Positions 1 through 8,461 of a stretch of DNA of 64,000 nt are shown here, piece by piece (within the stretch, counting starts at the first letter, position 1; each line of letters begins with the position of its first letter). This DNA comes from Mesorhizobium hawassense (GTDB lineage Bacteria; Pseudomonadota; Alphaproteobacteria; Rhizobiales; Rhizobiaceae): positions 372,001-436,000 of the forward strand of contig NZ_QMBP01000001.1 of NCBI RefSeq assembly GCF_003289945.1, read 5' to 3'. The notes beneath the pieces were generated by a model. It had not been told where the DNA came from. It searched no databases and saw only the letters and a program-made list of their open reading frames with translations. The translations under genes were made by a program, and so were the position numbers.

Positions 1-1293
1 CGAAATCACCAGCGGCGGCGACAGGATGATGTTGTTGCCCGAGACGCGCAGCATGACGCCGGCGCCATAGGCGGCGTCGGCGACAGTGGCCATCGTCTTC
101 TTGTCGACCGGCTTCTTGGCTGCTCTGTCGGAGACCAGCTCGAGCGCGGCCATCAGGCCCTGGTAGCGGACATCGCCGACCAACTGGTGCTTGGCCTTCA
201 ACGCTTCGAGCGCCTTGCCGAGTTCGACGCCGCGCGCCGCCGCATTCTGGTCGACGGCAAGTCGCCTGGTTTCGGCGAGCGCCGCAAGCCCTGCCGCGCA
301 CCCCACGGGGTGGCCCGAATAGGTATAGCCATGGCCGATCGAGCCGAAGCTCGTCTTGTCGGCCTCGAAGACGTCGGCGACCTTGGCGCTGATCAATGTC
401 GCGCCGAGCGGGAAGTAGCCGGAGGTGATCGCCTTGGCGATGGTCATGAAATCCGGTCTGGTGCCGGAGAGGCGCGAGCCCGACCAGGCGCCGGTGCGGC
501 CAAAGCCGGTTACCACCTCGTCGGCGATCAACAGGATGTCGTCGCGGTCGCAGATCGCCCGCACCATCGGCATGAAGCTTTCATGCGGGACGATGACACC
601 GCCGGCGCCGAGCACCGGCTCCATGATGAAGGCGGCGATGGTGTCGGCGCCCTGGAAGGCGATCTCCTCCTCGATCGCCCGCGCGCAGAGTTTCGCCAGT
701 TTCGCCGGATCGGTCTCGTCGAACGGGTTGCGGTAGGTCATGGGCGCCGGGGTGTGGAAGACGCCGGGCAGCAATGGCTCGTAGTTGCGGCGGAAATTGG
801 CGTTGCCGTTGACCGAGGCGCCGCCGAAATGCGTGCCGTGGTAGCCCTTCTTCAGCGCCAGGAATTTCGTGCGGTCGCCCTGGCCGCGGATCTTCCAGTA
901 TTGCCGCGCGACTCGCAGCGCCGTCTCGACCGAATCCGAGCCGCCCGAGGTGAAGAAGGCGCGCACCATGCCTTCGGGCGCGAACCATTCGGTGAGCTCA
1001 TAGGCGAGCTCGATCGACGGTCCGGTCGAGGTGCCGCGAAAGCCGGAGTAATAGGGGAGCGCATCGAGCTGCGCGGCCATCGCCTTCTTGATCGGATCGC
1101 AGCTGTAACCGAGGTTGACGTTCCACAACCCGCCGACGGCGTCGAGCACGGTGCGGCCCTCGGCATCGGTGACCGAAACGCCTTCGCCCTTCATGATGAT
1201 CTTCGGCGGGCTCGCCCGCATTTCGGCCGGATGCGCCATCGGATGCCAGATCGGCTTGGCGTTGTTTTCGGTGAGGAAGTTGATGTCACGCAT
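1..1293 (-). CDS. Class III (omega) aminotransferase, C-terminus cut by window edge
   Basis: A PLP-dependent fold-type I aminotransferase of the omega-amino acid:pyruvate/beta-alanine class. It moves an amino group from an amine or omega-amino acid to a keto acid in the cytoplasm. The 431 visible residues include the SGGSDSVETAL phosphate-binding region near residue 116, the ADEVVTGFGRTG motif with the PLP-ring aspartate near D258, and the Schiff-base lysine in IAKAITSG near K287. The reading frame is open to base 1, so only about the last 30 residues should be missing. It is the last visible gene of a minus-strand run IclR, UPF0261, HAD, aminotransferase; the gap to the HAD gene is 24 nt. 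The amine substrate cannot be read from the sequence. Confidence 0.9.
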   Translation of the reverse strand, partial: MRDINFLTENNAKPIWHPMAHPAEMRASPPKIIMKGEGVSVTDAEGRTVLDAVGGLWNVNLGYSCDPIKKAMAAQLDALPYYSGFRGTSTGPSIELAYELTEWFAPEGMVRAFFTSGGSDSVETALRVARQYWKIRGQGDRTKFLALKKGYHGTHFGGASVNGNANFRRNYEPLLPGVFHTPAPMTYRNPFDETDPAKLAKLCARAIEEEIAFQGADTIAAFIMEPVLGAGGVIVPHESFMPMVRAICDRDDILLIADEVVTGFGRTGAWSGSRLSGTRPDFMTIAKAITSGYFPLGATLISAKVADVFEADKTSFGSIGHGYTYSGHPVGCAAGLAALAETRRLAVDQNAAARGVELGKALEALKAKHQLVGDVRYQGLMAALELVSDRAAKKPVDKKTMATVADAAYGAGVMLRVSGNNIILSPPLVIS

Positions 1294-1317
1294 CGGGAGG
1301 GACTCCGGTTTTTCCGA

Positions 1318-1983
1318 TCAGGAGAGTGTCAGGCCGAAAGGACTGAGCGCCTCGGCATAGCTTTGCGCCGGTCGGGCGACGTCGAAATGAACTGTGGGCA
1401 TGCCGGCGGCAATCGCGCCGTCGACATTGCGTTTCTGGTCGTCGACGAAGACGCAGGCCGAAAGCGGCAACTGCAGCGCCTCGCCAACCATCGCATAGGC
1501 GCGCGCGTCGGGCTTGAGGATTTTGGTATAGGTCGCGTCGACGATCGTCTCGAACAGCTCGAGCAGCGGCAGCCGCTCGCGAAAGGACTTGCCGTAGAAG
1601 AGGTCGAGCTCGTTGGAGAGGATGGCGAGCCGTATGCCGGCTTCATGCGCGATGTGGATCGCCCGCTCGGCCTGTGGCCGCACCACCGCCTGCGGATCGG
1701 CGCCGCGTGCCCGCTGCACGAAGGTCGACATGTCCTGCCAGTCTTCGCCGACCAATTGGGCGACTTCGCGCGTGCGCGTCTTCCAATAATCGCGCTCGCT
1801 GATCTCGTCGGCTTGCATCGAACACCATAAGGGATCGGAGGCGGGATCGAAAGGTCCGCGCCAGTCAAGCGTGCCGGGTTTTAGCCCCAGCGAGTGCTCG
1901 GTCAGCCCATGCGTCTCGAACAGCGTGCGGGTTACGACGCCGCCGAAGTCGAGCACCAGCGCCTGCGGTTTCACTTCGCTCAT
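1318..1983 (-). CDS. HAD-superfamily (subfamily IA-like) hydrolase
   Basis: A 221-residue haloacid dehalogenase-type hydrolase. Motif I is LDFGGVV with the nucleophile aspartate near residue 12. The usual second acid of phosphatase-type HADs (DxD) is replaced by glycine, as in a subset of subfamily IA that includes the epoxide hydrolase N-domain and various phosphatases. Motif II is the serine in AILSNE, the motif III lysine lies in TKILKPDARAY, and motif IV is FVDDQKRN. Its ATG overlaps the stop of the upstream UPF0261 gene by 4 nt, so the two are translationally coupled. The substrate is unknown. The context suggests a catabolic intermediate, but that is inference. Confidence 0.85.
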   Translation of the reverse strand: MSEVKPQALVLDFGGVVTRTLFETHGLTEHSLGLKPGTLDWRGPFDPASDPLWCSMQADEISERDYWKTRTREVAQLVGEDWQDMSTFVQRARGADPQAVVRPQAERAIHIAHEAGIRLAILSNELDLFYGKSFRERLPLLELFETIVDATYTKILKPDARAYAMVGEALQLPLSACVFVDDQKRNVDGAIAAGMPTVHFDVARPAQSYAEALSPFGLTLS

Positions 1984-3239
1984 GCCGCCCGCCTGCCGGT
2001 CACGCCGGGCGGCACGATGCCTTCGGCCACCCAGCGGTCGAAGATCTCCAGCGCTTTGGCGCTGAAGGCGGCATCATTGATGTGGCCGGCGATCTCATGC
2101 AACTCGGCATTATCGGGCACACGCACCCGCATCTCCTCGACAAACGCCGCAAGTGCCTCGGGTTCGTGGAGCGGTTCGCCTTCCTGGTCCCATTGCTGGA
2201 TACCGCCGACCGGCAAGATGAACGCCGTCGCGCCGGTCGCCGTGGCAAGCTTTTCGCCGATGGCACGCGCGATCTCCTGGCGTGTCGCGCCGTCGGAGGT
2301 GACCGAGGCGAGCAGCCGGTTATGCGCATGATAGGGCCGCTCGGTGAAGCGCGACGGCACGGCCTGCCAGGTCGGGAAATCGACCATGTCGATGGCGCCT
2401 GGCGCGACGATCTGCGGAATGCCCTGGCGTCCGGCATTCTCCAGCCGGTCGGTGCCCGAATTCACCACCGAGCCGGTGAGCTGGTTGGCGAGTTCCTGCA
2501 GGCTGAAATCGAGCACCGCGACGAAGCCCTTCTGCGCCGCGATCGCCTCCAGCGCTCGCCCACCCATGCCGGTGGTGTGGAAAACGATGACCTCATAGCC
2601 GCGTTTTTCCAATTCCGGCTTCAGCGTCACCATGTACTGAAGGCAGCTCTTTCCCAGCGAGCTCATGCCGATGCGCGGCCTGGACCGATCGGGCTTCACG
2701 ACGGCCCGGGCAGCCCCCACCACCGCGCCGCAGGCCTGCGACAGCACCGCCTTGCAGGCGCTGTTGAGGCCGTAAAGTCCGCCGGCCCACAGGATCATCA
2801 TCAAGTCGGTGGCGATCCGTTCTGGCGGCACGAGATGCGAATAGGCGATCGTCGAGACGACGAATTTCGGCACGCCGAGCGGCAGCGCAAGCGCAACGTC
2901 GAGCGCAAGATCGGTGCCCATTGTGCCGCCCAGCGCGATGAAGCCCTCGATATTGCCCTCGTCATGCAGTGAGCGCGCGAGCCGCGAGGCGCCGAGCGCC
3001 ATCAAGGTCATCGCCGTATTCTCGTCACCGCTGGCGATGATCGCCTCGACCGTCCTGCCGGCGGCTTTGGCCACGGCATGGCGGTCATGCTCCGGCCTGT
3101 AGGGCGGATCGCCAAGCACGCTCACGTCCATCATCACGGCGACGCCGCCTACGGCCTCGATGCGCTCGCGCATGAACAGAAGCTCGTCGGCCTTGGTGTC
3201 GCCGGTGCCGATAACCAGGATTCGGCGTTTCTCCTCCAC
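1980..3239 (-). CDS. Tm-1-like / UPF0261 family protein
   Basis: A 419-residue member of the UPF0261 (Tm-1-like ATP-binding) family, named after the tomato Tm-1 protein. The N-terminal IGTGDTKADEL motif and GTMGTDLAL glycine-rich loop are family hallmarks, and the length is normal. Members usually sit in catabolic operons in rhizobia; their reaction is not well established. The start is GTG, preceded by GGGAG about 6 nt upstream. It lies 30 nt downstream of an IclR regulator gene and overlaps the HAD gene, so it is probably co-transcribed with both. Confidence 0.85.
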   Translation of the reverse strand: MEEKRRILVIGTGDTKADELLFMRERIEAVGGVAVMMDVSVLGDPPYRPEHDRHAVAKAAGRTVEAIIASGDENTAMTLMALGASRLARSLHDEGNIEGFIALGGTMGTDLALDVALALPLGVPKFVVSTIAYSHLVPPERIATDLMMILWAGGLYGLNSACKAVLSQACGAVVGAARAVVKPDRSRPRIGMSSLGKSCLQYMVTLKPELEKRGYEVIVFHTTGMGGRALEAIAAQKGFVAVLDFSLQELANQLTGSVVNSGTDRLENAGRQGIPQIVAPGAIDMVDFPTWQAVPSRFTERPYHAHNRLLASVTSDGATRQEIARAIGEKLATATGATAFILPVGGIQQWDQEGEPLHEPEALAAFVEEMRVRVPDNAELHEIAGHINDAAFSAKALEIFDRWVAEGIVPPGVTGRRAA

Positions 3240-3269
3240 GTCAATCTCCCTGCAGTCTCTTGTTGGTTG

Positions 3270-4034
3270 TTATGCCCGTTTCTGGCCGGGCAGGCGGCCG
3301 AACAGCCGCTCGCCGATCTCGCGACCCGCAGCGATCACACTGACGCCGAGCCGCTCGATATCGCCCTTTTGCGTTCGCACGCGCGGCGCCGCCACGGCGA
3401 TGGCACCGAGGGCGTGGCCGTCGGCGCCGAGGATCGGTGCGGCGACGCTCATCACGCCTTCCTCGAAACCCTGCGCGCCGATCGAATGGCCGCGCGCGCG
3501 GGCAGCGGCGACATGGTCGGCGAGCGTATCTGCATCGCCGATGGTGAAGGTGGTGAAGGCGGGCATCGGGCCGGCCAGTATGCGTTGCCGGATGCGTTCC
3601 TCGGTGAAGGCCAGGAACACGATGCCGGACGCCGTCGCATGCATCGGCAGCACCGCGCCGAGCGGCACGCTGACCCGGTTGGCCTTGGCGGATTCGACGA
3701 CGTGGACGGAGATCAGCCCGCGCTTAGAATATTCTGAAAGATGCACCGTCTCGCCGGTCTCGGCAGCCAGCGCCTCGACGACCGGCACCGCCATGCGCAG
3801 GAAGGGGAACTGCGCCTCGCGCATCAGCGCCAGCCGCGTCAGGCCGGCGCCGAGGCGGTAAAAGCGCGTCGTCTCGTCCTGCTCGACCAACCCTTGCGCA
3901 ATCAGCGAAACCAGCAGCCGGCGCACCGTCGCCTTGTCGAAGCCGGCGGCCTTGGCAATATCGGCAAGCGCTGACTCGGGCGCGCCGCTGCCCAGCAGCT
4001 CCAGCAGCGAAATGGCTTTGGCCACCGTGCTCAT
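3270..4034 (-). CDS. IclR-family transcriptional regulator
   Basis: A 254-residue IclR-type regulator. Residues 1 to about 60 form the winged helix-turn-helix (KAISLLELL...DIAKAAGFDKATVRRLL). The rest is the effector-binding domain with the typical LSEYSKRGLISVHVVES and ASGIVFLAF segments. It probably controls its own operon and the divergent permease-P450-aldehyde dehydrogenase operon. It is clearly paralogous to the IclR gene at 23041-23787: both start MSTV-KA-SLLEL, and a near-identical 30-bp block lies just upstream of each start. The effector is unknown. Confidence 0.93.
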   Translation of the reverse strand: MSTVAKAISLLELLGSGAPESALADIAKAAGFDKATVRRLLVSLIAQGLVEQDETTRFYRLGAGLTRLALMREAQFPFLRMAVPVVEALAAETGETVHLSEYSKRGLISVHVVESAKANRVSVPLGAVLPMHATASGIVFLAFTEERIRQRILAGPMPAFTTFTIGDADTLADHVAAARARGHSIGAQGFEEGVMSVAAPILGADGHALGAIAVAAPRVRTQKGDIERLGVSVIAAGREIGERLFGRLPGQKRA

Positions 4035-4054
4035 CGCCTGTCCGATCCTCCGTC

Positions 4055-4084
4055 AGATACTTAACGTGCGAATTAACTTGACAG
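4055..4084. promoter_or_regulatory. Conserved 30-bp element upstream of IclR gene, copy 1
   Basis: This block matches 26 of 30 bases with 23801-23830, which sits in the same position upstream of the second IclR gene. The shared 3' half reads GAATTAACTTGACAG. It begins 20 nt before the IclR start and lies between divergent genes, so it is probably an IclR operator, a promoter core, or both. TTGACA on the plus strand could act as a -35 box, but no good -10 is found at 17 nt. Confidence 0.55.
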
Positions 4085-4096
4085 CAAGTCGATTCC

Positions 4097-4129
4097 TTTG
4101 CAAGTCTAATATCGAAATGCCGTTGCAAA
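4097..4129. promoter_or_regulatory. Inverted repeat TTTGCAA-N19-TTGCAAA upstream of permease
   Basis: Perfect 7-bp inverted repeat (4097-4103 and 4123-4129) in the divergent IclR/permease promoter region. A direct repeat GCAAGTC (4084-4090 and 4100-4106) overlaps its left arm. It could be an operator for permease transcription. No copy is seen at the second IclR locus. Confidence 0.35.
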
Positions 4130-4212
4130 TAGTGAAATGAACATCAGGCCCGCCAGAAGGCCCTCGGCATCTCAGGGACACTTGGCTTCCGCAGCGCGGA
4201 ATGGAGGGAAAA

Positions 4213-5658
4213 ATGACCACACTTGAAGCCTGCGAAGTGAACCGGCTGAGGAAGAACAGCCTTGGCGTCGGCGCCATCACCTTCATGGTGATCTCGGCTG
4301 CCGCCCCGCTCACCGCCGTTGCCGGCGGCACGCCGCTCGGCATGCTGATGGGCAACGGCGCCGGCTTTGCCGGCACCTATCTGATCGTGACGCTGTTGCT
4401 GCTCCTGTTCGCGGTTGGCTATGTCGCCATGTCGCGACACATCGGCAATGCCGGCGCCTTCTATGCCTATGCCGCGCGCGGCCTCGGCGGGCTCGCCGGC
4501 GGCGCCGTCGCGCTGATCGCCATCCTTTCCTACAACGCCATGCAGATCGGCGTCATGGGTCTGTTGGGCGCTGCCACCTCAGGCCTGTTCGCCGGCTGGG
4601 GCATCAACCTGCCCTGGTGGGTGTGGAGCTTCATCGCCATCGCCATCGTCGCCGTGCTTGGCTACCGCCAGGTCGACCTGTCGGCCAAGATCCTGACGGT
4701 GCTGGTGCTCGCCGAATATATCGTCGTGCTGATCCTCGACCTCACCATCCTCAAGACCGGCGGCGACAGCGGCCTGTCGGCCGCGCCCTTCAGCTGGAGC
4801 CAGATCACCAGCGGCGCGCCTGCCATCGCCATCCTGTTCTGCTTCGCCGCCTTCATCGGCTTCGAGGCGACGACGATCTATGCCGAGGAGGCGCGCGACC
4901 CGAAGGTGACCATCCCGCGCGCCACCTATTTCTCCGTCATCCTGATCGGCCTGTTCTACATGGTCACCGCCTGGCTGATGGCGGTCGGCGCCGGCGTCGA
5001 CAAGCTCTTGCCGTCGCTGCAGGCTTTGCAGGACCCCACCACCTTCCTGTTCGGCCTCTCTGACCGCTATTCCGGAACGCTGCTCACCCACGCCATGAGC
5101 ATCCTCTTCGTGTCGAGCCTGTTCGCCGGCGTGCTGGCCTTCCACAATGCGGTCGCCCGCTACATCTACGTCGCCGGCCGCGAGAAACTGCTGCCGCAGT
5201 CGATCGGCGTGACGCATTCGGCGCATCAGAGCCCGCATGTCGCCTCGGTGATCCAGACCGTGCTCGCGGCTGTCGTCGTCGGGCTGTTCGCGGTGCTCGG
5301 TCTCGATCCGGTGCTGGCGCTGTTCTCGTGGCTCACCAACGTCGCCACGCTCGGCGTCATCGTGATGATGGCGGTGGCCTCGCTCGCCGTCGTGATGTAC
5401 TTCCGCGCCAATCCGTCCAGCCAGGAGAACGGGCTGAAGACCACGATCCTGCCGGCGCTGACCTTCATCGCCTTCGTCATCATCATCTATCTGATCGTCA
5501 TCAATTTCGGCAGCCTGTCGGGAGCCGGCGGCTTCCTCGGCGTGTTCCTGCCGGCGCTGGTGCTGATCGCGGCCGTCGTCGGCCTGCTGCTGGCAGGCGC
5601 TCTGAGGAGCCGGGATCCGGCCGCCTTCGAGCGGCTCGGCCAGCCGCTGAGCGATTGA
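4213..5658 (+). CDS. APC-superfamily amino acid/amine permease
   Basis: A 481-residue integral membrane transporter of the amino acid-polyamine-organocation superfamily with about 12 hydrophobic segments. The N-terminal segment (LGVGAITFMVISAAAPL) and the FAAFIGFEATTIYAEEARDPK region are typical of bacterial APC permeases. The ATG at 4213 is preferred to the one at 4201 because GGAGGGAAAA lies directly before it. It is the first gene of a plus-strand operon with a cytochrome P450 and an aldehyde dehydrogenase and probably imports the compound they degrade. A second APC permease lies at the right edge of the window. Confidence 0.9.
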   Translation: MTTLEACEVNRLRKNSLGVGAITFMVISAAAPLTAVAGGTPLGMLMGNGAGFAGTYLIVTLLLLLFAVGYVAMSRHIGNAGAFYAYAARGLGGLAGGAVALIAILSYNAMQIGVMGLLGAATSGLFAGWGINLPWWVWSFIAIAIVAVLGYRQVDLSAKILTVLVLAEYIVVLILDLTILKTGGDSGLSAAPFSWSQITSGAPAIAILFCFAAFIGFEATTIYAEEARDPKVTIPRATYFSVILIGLFYMVTAWLMAVGAGVDKLLPSLQALQDPTTFLFGLSDRYSGTLLTHAMSILFVSSLFAGVLAFHNAVARYIYVAGREKLLPQSIGVTHSAHQSPHVASVIQTVLAAVVVGLFAVLGLDPVLALFSWLTNVATLGVIVMMAVASLAVVMYFRANPSSQENGLKTTILPALTFIAFVIIIYLIVINFGSLSGAGGFLGVFLPALVLIAAVVGLLLAGALRSRDPAAFERLGQPLSD

Positions 5659-5679
5659 TGGACAGGTGACTGATGGCTA

Positions 5680-5701
5680 GGGGCGGCGTCCGCGCCGCCC
5701 C
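5680..5701 (+). other. Intercistronic hairpin between permease and P450 genes
   Basis: Perfect 9-bp stem GGGGCGGCG / CGCCGCCCC with a TCCG tetraloop. It is not followed by a T-run. It more probably sets mRNA stability or relative expression than terminates transcription. Confidence 0.5.
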
Positions 5702-5726
5702 ACCTCAAGACAGCGGGAGCAGCGGC

Positions 5727-6923
5727 ATGAGCTTTGCCGATGATATCACGGTCGAGGCGCTGGAAGCCGACCCCAATCCGATCTACGCCGAGCTGAGGCG
5801 CAGCGCCCCGGTCGCTTTCGTGCCGGCCGTCAATCTCTGGTTCGTCACGCGCTGGAAGGACGTCGAGCTGGTGGCGAAGTCGCCGGACATCTTCTCCGCG
5901 GTCGTCAAAGCGGGCGTCTCTCCGGTCGAGCGCTCCTTCGGCAAGCCGACCATCCTGACCAGCGACGGCGAGGTCCACAGGGACCTGCGCCAGGGTATCG
6001 ACCCGAAATACCGGCCGCGCACCGTCGCCTCTTATGCCGGCGATCTCGTGCGCTCGATCGCCGAACCCTATCTCGATGAGATCGCCGAACGCGGTTCCGC
6101 CGAGCTGATGGCCGATTATTTCGAGCCGGTGTCGACGCTGAGCCTGGCGCGCTCGCTTGGCCTCATCGACATCGACATGCCGACCTTGCGGCGCTGGTTC
6201 TACGGTCTCGCCCAGGGCGCCATCAATTTCGAGAACGACCCGAAGCGCCAGGAGATCGCCGACGCGATCGGCGCCGAGGTCAGCGATGCGGTGATGCCGA
6301 CCTTGCAGCAGCTCGCCCGCGAGCCCGACGGCTCGGCGCTGTCGCATATGCTGCATGACGGCATGCCGAAGGGCAAAACCCGCGCGATCGATTTCCTGAT
6401 GCCGACCATCAAGGTCATCCTGCTTGGCGGCATGCAGGAACCGGGTCATGGCGCCGGGTCGATACTCGTCGGCCTGCTGACGAATCCTGAACAGTTGCGG
6501 CAGGTGCTGGACGACCTGGAAACTTTCGTGCCCAAGTCCGTCGACGAGGGTTTGCGCTGGGTGGCGCCGATCGGCACGCAGACGCGCGAAACGACCCGCG
6601 CCGTGGAGATCGGCGGCGCGACGATCCCGGCCGGCGCGCCGATCGCCGCGCTGGTCTCCTCGGCCAGCCGCGACGAGAGCCGTTTCACCGATCCGGACCG
6701 CTTCGACATTAACCGCGGCGAGGGCAACCACGCCGCCTTCGGCTTCGGCCATCATTTCTGCTCGGGCCGTTTCTTCGCGCGCGAGCAGATGTGCCTTGCG
6801 CTACGCCTGCTGCTGGAGCGCTTTCCGGATCTCAGGCTGGTGCCAGGCAAGGAGCCGGTGTTCCGCGGCTGGGAGTTCCGCGCGCCGGCGACACTTCATG
6901 TGGAATTTGGAGCAAACGTATAA
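5727..6923 (+). CDS. Cytochrome P450
   Basis: A 398-residue soluble class I-type bacterial P450 that would oxidise a small substrate with O2 and electrons from a separate ferredoxin system not present here. The heme-ligand loop FGFGHHFCSG places the thiolate at about C345, and the K-helix ExxR is seen as EGLR. The I-helix segment reads GGMQEPGHG. The usual acid-threonine pair is replaced by Glu-Pro, so proton delivery may differ from the P450cam pattern. The ATG at 5727 has GCGGGAG upstream; an upstream in-frame ATG at 5673 would run through the intercistronic hairpin and is not favoured. Its stop overlaps the next ATG (TAATG), showing tight coupling to the aldehyde dehydrogenase. Confidence 0.93.
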   Translation: MSFADDITVEALEADPNPIYAELRRSAPVAFVPAVNLWFVTRWKDVELVAKSPDIFSAVVKAGVSPVERSFGKPTILTSDGEVHRDLRQGIDPKYRPRTVASYAGDLVRSIAEPYLDEIAERGSAELMADYFEPVSTLSLARSLGLIDIDMPTLRRWFYGLAQGAINFENDPKRQEIADAIGAEVSDAVMPTLQQLAREPDGSALSHMLHDGMPKGKTRAIDFLMPTIKVILLGGMQEPGHGAGSILVGLLTNPEQLRQVLDDLETFVPKSVDEGLRWVAPIGTQTRETTRAVEIGGATIPAGAPIAALVSSASRDESRFTDPDRFDINRGEGNHAAFGFGHHFCSGRFFAREQMCLALRLLLERFPDLRLVPGKEPVFRGWEFRAPATLHVEFGANV

Positions 6924-8410
6924 TGATCAACCAGGACATCATCGACACGCTGCGCAAGATGGAGGTCGGCGCGCGGCGTCTGTTCATCGATGGCGCCCAT
7001 GCTGTTGCCGAGAGCGGCGCCAGCCTCGAAGTGATCTCGCCGATCGACGGCCGTCCCTTCGGCAGCATCGCTGACGGCGGTGCCGCCGATGTCGATCGGG
7101 CAGTCGCCTCGGCGCGCAAGGCGTTCGCGAAGGGCTCCTGGTCGCGCGCGGCACCCGCCTTTCGCAAGAAGGTGCTGTTGAAATTCGCCGAGCTGGTCGA
7201 AAAGCACGCGCTTGAACTGGCCGTGCTCGGCGTGCGCGACAACGGCACCGAAATCGGCATGGCCTACAAGGCCGAACCGCTGTCCGCCGCCGGCACCATC
7301 CGTTACTACGCCGAGGCGATCGACAAGGTCTATGGCGAGATCGCGCCGACGGCCGACAATGTGCTGGGTCTGATCCACAAGGAGCCGCTCGGCGTCGTCG
7401 GCATCATCGTGCCGTGGAATTTCCCGCTGATGATCGGCGCCTGGAAGATCGCGCCGGCCTTGGCCGCCGGCAACTCCATCGTCGTCAAACCGCCGGAGAT
7501 CGCCTCGCTGACACTGCTGCGGCTGGCGGAGCTTGCCGCCGAGGCCGGCCTTCCGGAGGGCGTCTTCAACGTCGTCACCGGTCGTGGTTCCGTCGCCGGC
7601 GAGGCGCTCGGCCTGCATATGGATGTCGACGCCATCGCCTTCACCGGCTCCGGCCCTGTCGGTCGCCGCTTGCTCGAATACTCGGCGCGCTCCAACCTCA
7701 AGCGCGTCTTCCTCGAGCTTGGCGGCAAGTCGCCCAACATCGTCTTTGCCGATGCGCCTGATTTGAAGCAGGCGGCGGTCGTTTCGGCCAACGGTATCTT
7801 CCGCAATTCCGGCCAGGTCTGTGTCGCCGGCTCGCGGCTGCTGGTCCAGGCCTCGGTCTATGACCGCTTCATGGAGGAGCTGCTCAAGGCCACCACCAAG
7901 CTGAAGGTTGGCGATCCGCTCGATCTCGGCAGTGACATCGGCGCGGTGTCGAGCGCCGAGCAACTGACCAAGAATCTCGGCTTCGTTGCAAAAGCTTCGG
8001 AGGAGGGCGCCCGTCTCGTCACCGGCGGCGAGCGCATCCTGGCGGAGACCGGCGGCAGCTATATGGCGCCGACGATCTTCGAGAATGTGACCGAGAAAAT
8101 GCAGCTCGCCCGCGAAGAGGTGTTCGGGCCGGTGCTCGGCGTCATGCGCTTCGACACCGAGGAGGAGGCGGTGCGGCTTGCCAACGCCACCGTCTATGGT
8201 CTCGCTTCCGCCGTGTGGACCTCGAACCTGTCGACCGCGCACCGCATGGTGCGCGCCATCAATGCCGGTGTCGTCCACGTCAACACCTATGGCGGCGCCG
8301 ACATCACGGTGCCGCTCGGCGGCGTCAAGCAGTCCGGCTTCGGCCGCGACAAGTCGCTCCACGCCATTGAGAAATACACCGACCTCAAGACGGCGTGGAT
8401 TTCGCTCTGA
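6923..8410 (+). CDS. NAD(P)-dependent aldehyde dehydrogenase
   Basis: A 495-residue ALDH-superfamily enzyme that oxidises an aldehyde to an acid with NAD(P)+. Landmarks are VPWNFPLMIGAWK in the cofactor site, FTGSGPVGR, the general-base glutamate in LELGGKSPN (about E265) and the catalytic cysteine in NSGQVCVAGSR (about C300). It is translationally coupled to the P450 gene. A product aldehyde from P450 oxidation or dealkylation, or from deamination by the nearby aminotransferase, is a natural substrate; this is inference. The gene converges on the GcvT-like gene across a short repeat. Confidence 0.93.
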   Translation: MINQDIIDTLRKMEVGARRLFIDGAHAVAESGASLEVISPIDGRPFGSIADGGAADVDRAVASARKAFAKGSWSRAAPAFRKKVLLKFAELVEKHALELAVLGVRDNGTEIGMAYKAEPLSAAGTIRYYAEAIDKVYGEIAPTADNVLGLIHKEPLGVVGIIVPWNFPLMIGAWKIAPALAAGNSIVVKPPEIASLTLLRLAELAAEAGLPEGVFNVVTGRGSVAGEALGLHMDVDAIAFTGSGPVGRRLLEYSARSNLKRVFLELGGKSPNIVFADAPDLKQAAVVSANGIFRNSGQVCVAGSRLLVQASVYDRFMEELLKATTKLKVGDPLDLGSDIGAVSSAEQLTKNLGFVAKASEEGARLVTGGERILAETGGSYMAPTIFENVTEKMQLAREEVFGPVLGVMRFDTEEEAVRLANATVYGLASAVWTSNLSTAHRMVRAINAGVVHVNTYGGADITVPLGGVKQSGFGRDKSLHAIEKYTDLKTAWISL

Positions 8411-8458
8411 AGCAGTTCCAGGAAAAGTGTGAAGCGGTTTTCCGTTCGGAATTGCGTA
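8411..8458. repeat. Rhizobial-type intergenic palindromic repeat
   Basis: Short element between two convergent genes. It contains the inverted repeat GGAAAA...GTTTTCC around GTGTGAAGC. The GAAAAGTG...GCGGTTTT core recurs in the element at 62466-62534. It may also serve as a bidirectional transcription stop. Confidence 0.55.
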
Positions 8459-8461
8459 CAC

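Noticed and set aside
187-1830. 547-codon plus-strand frame
   Set aside because: Antisense shadow of the aminotransferase and HAD genes; arginine/alanine-rich low-complexity translation with no motif.
5487-6755. 422-codon minus-strand frame
   Set aside because: Antisense to the P450 gene, which has all expected heme and K-helix motifs.
6896-8461. 521-codon minus-strand frame
   Set aside because: Antisense to the aldehyde dehydrogenase; no family-like sequence.
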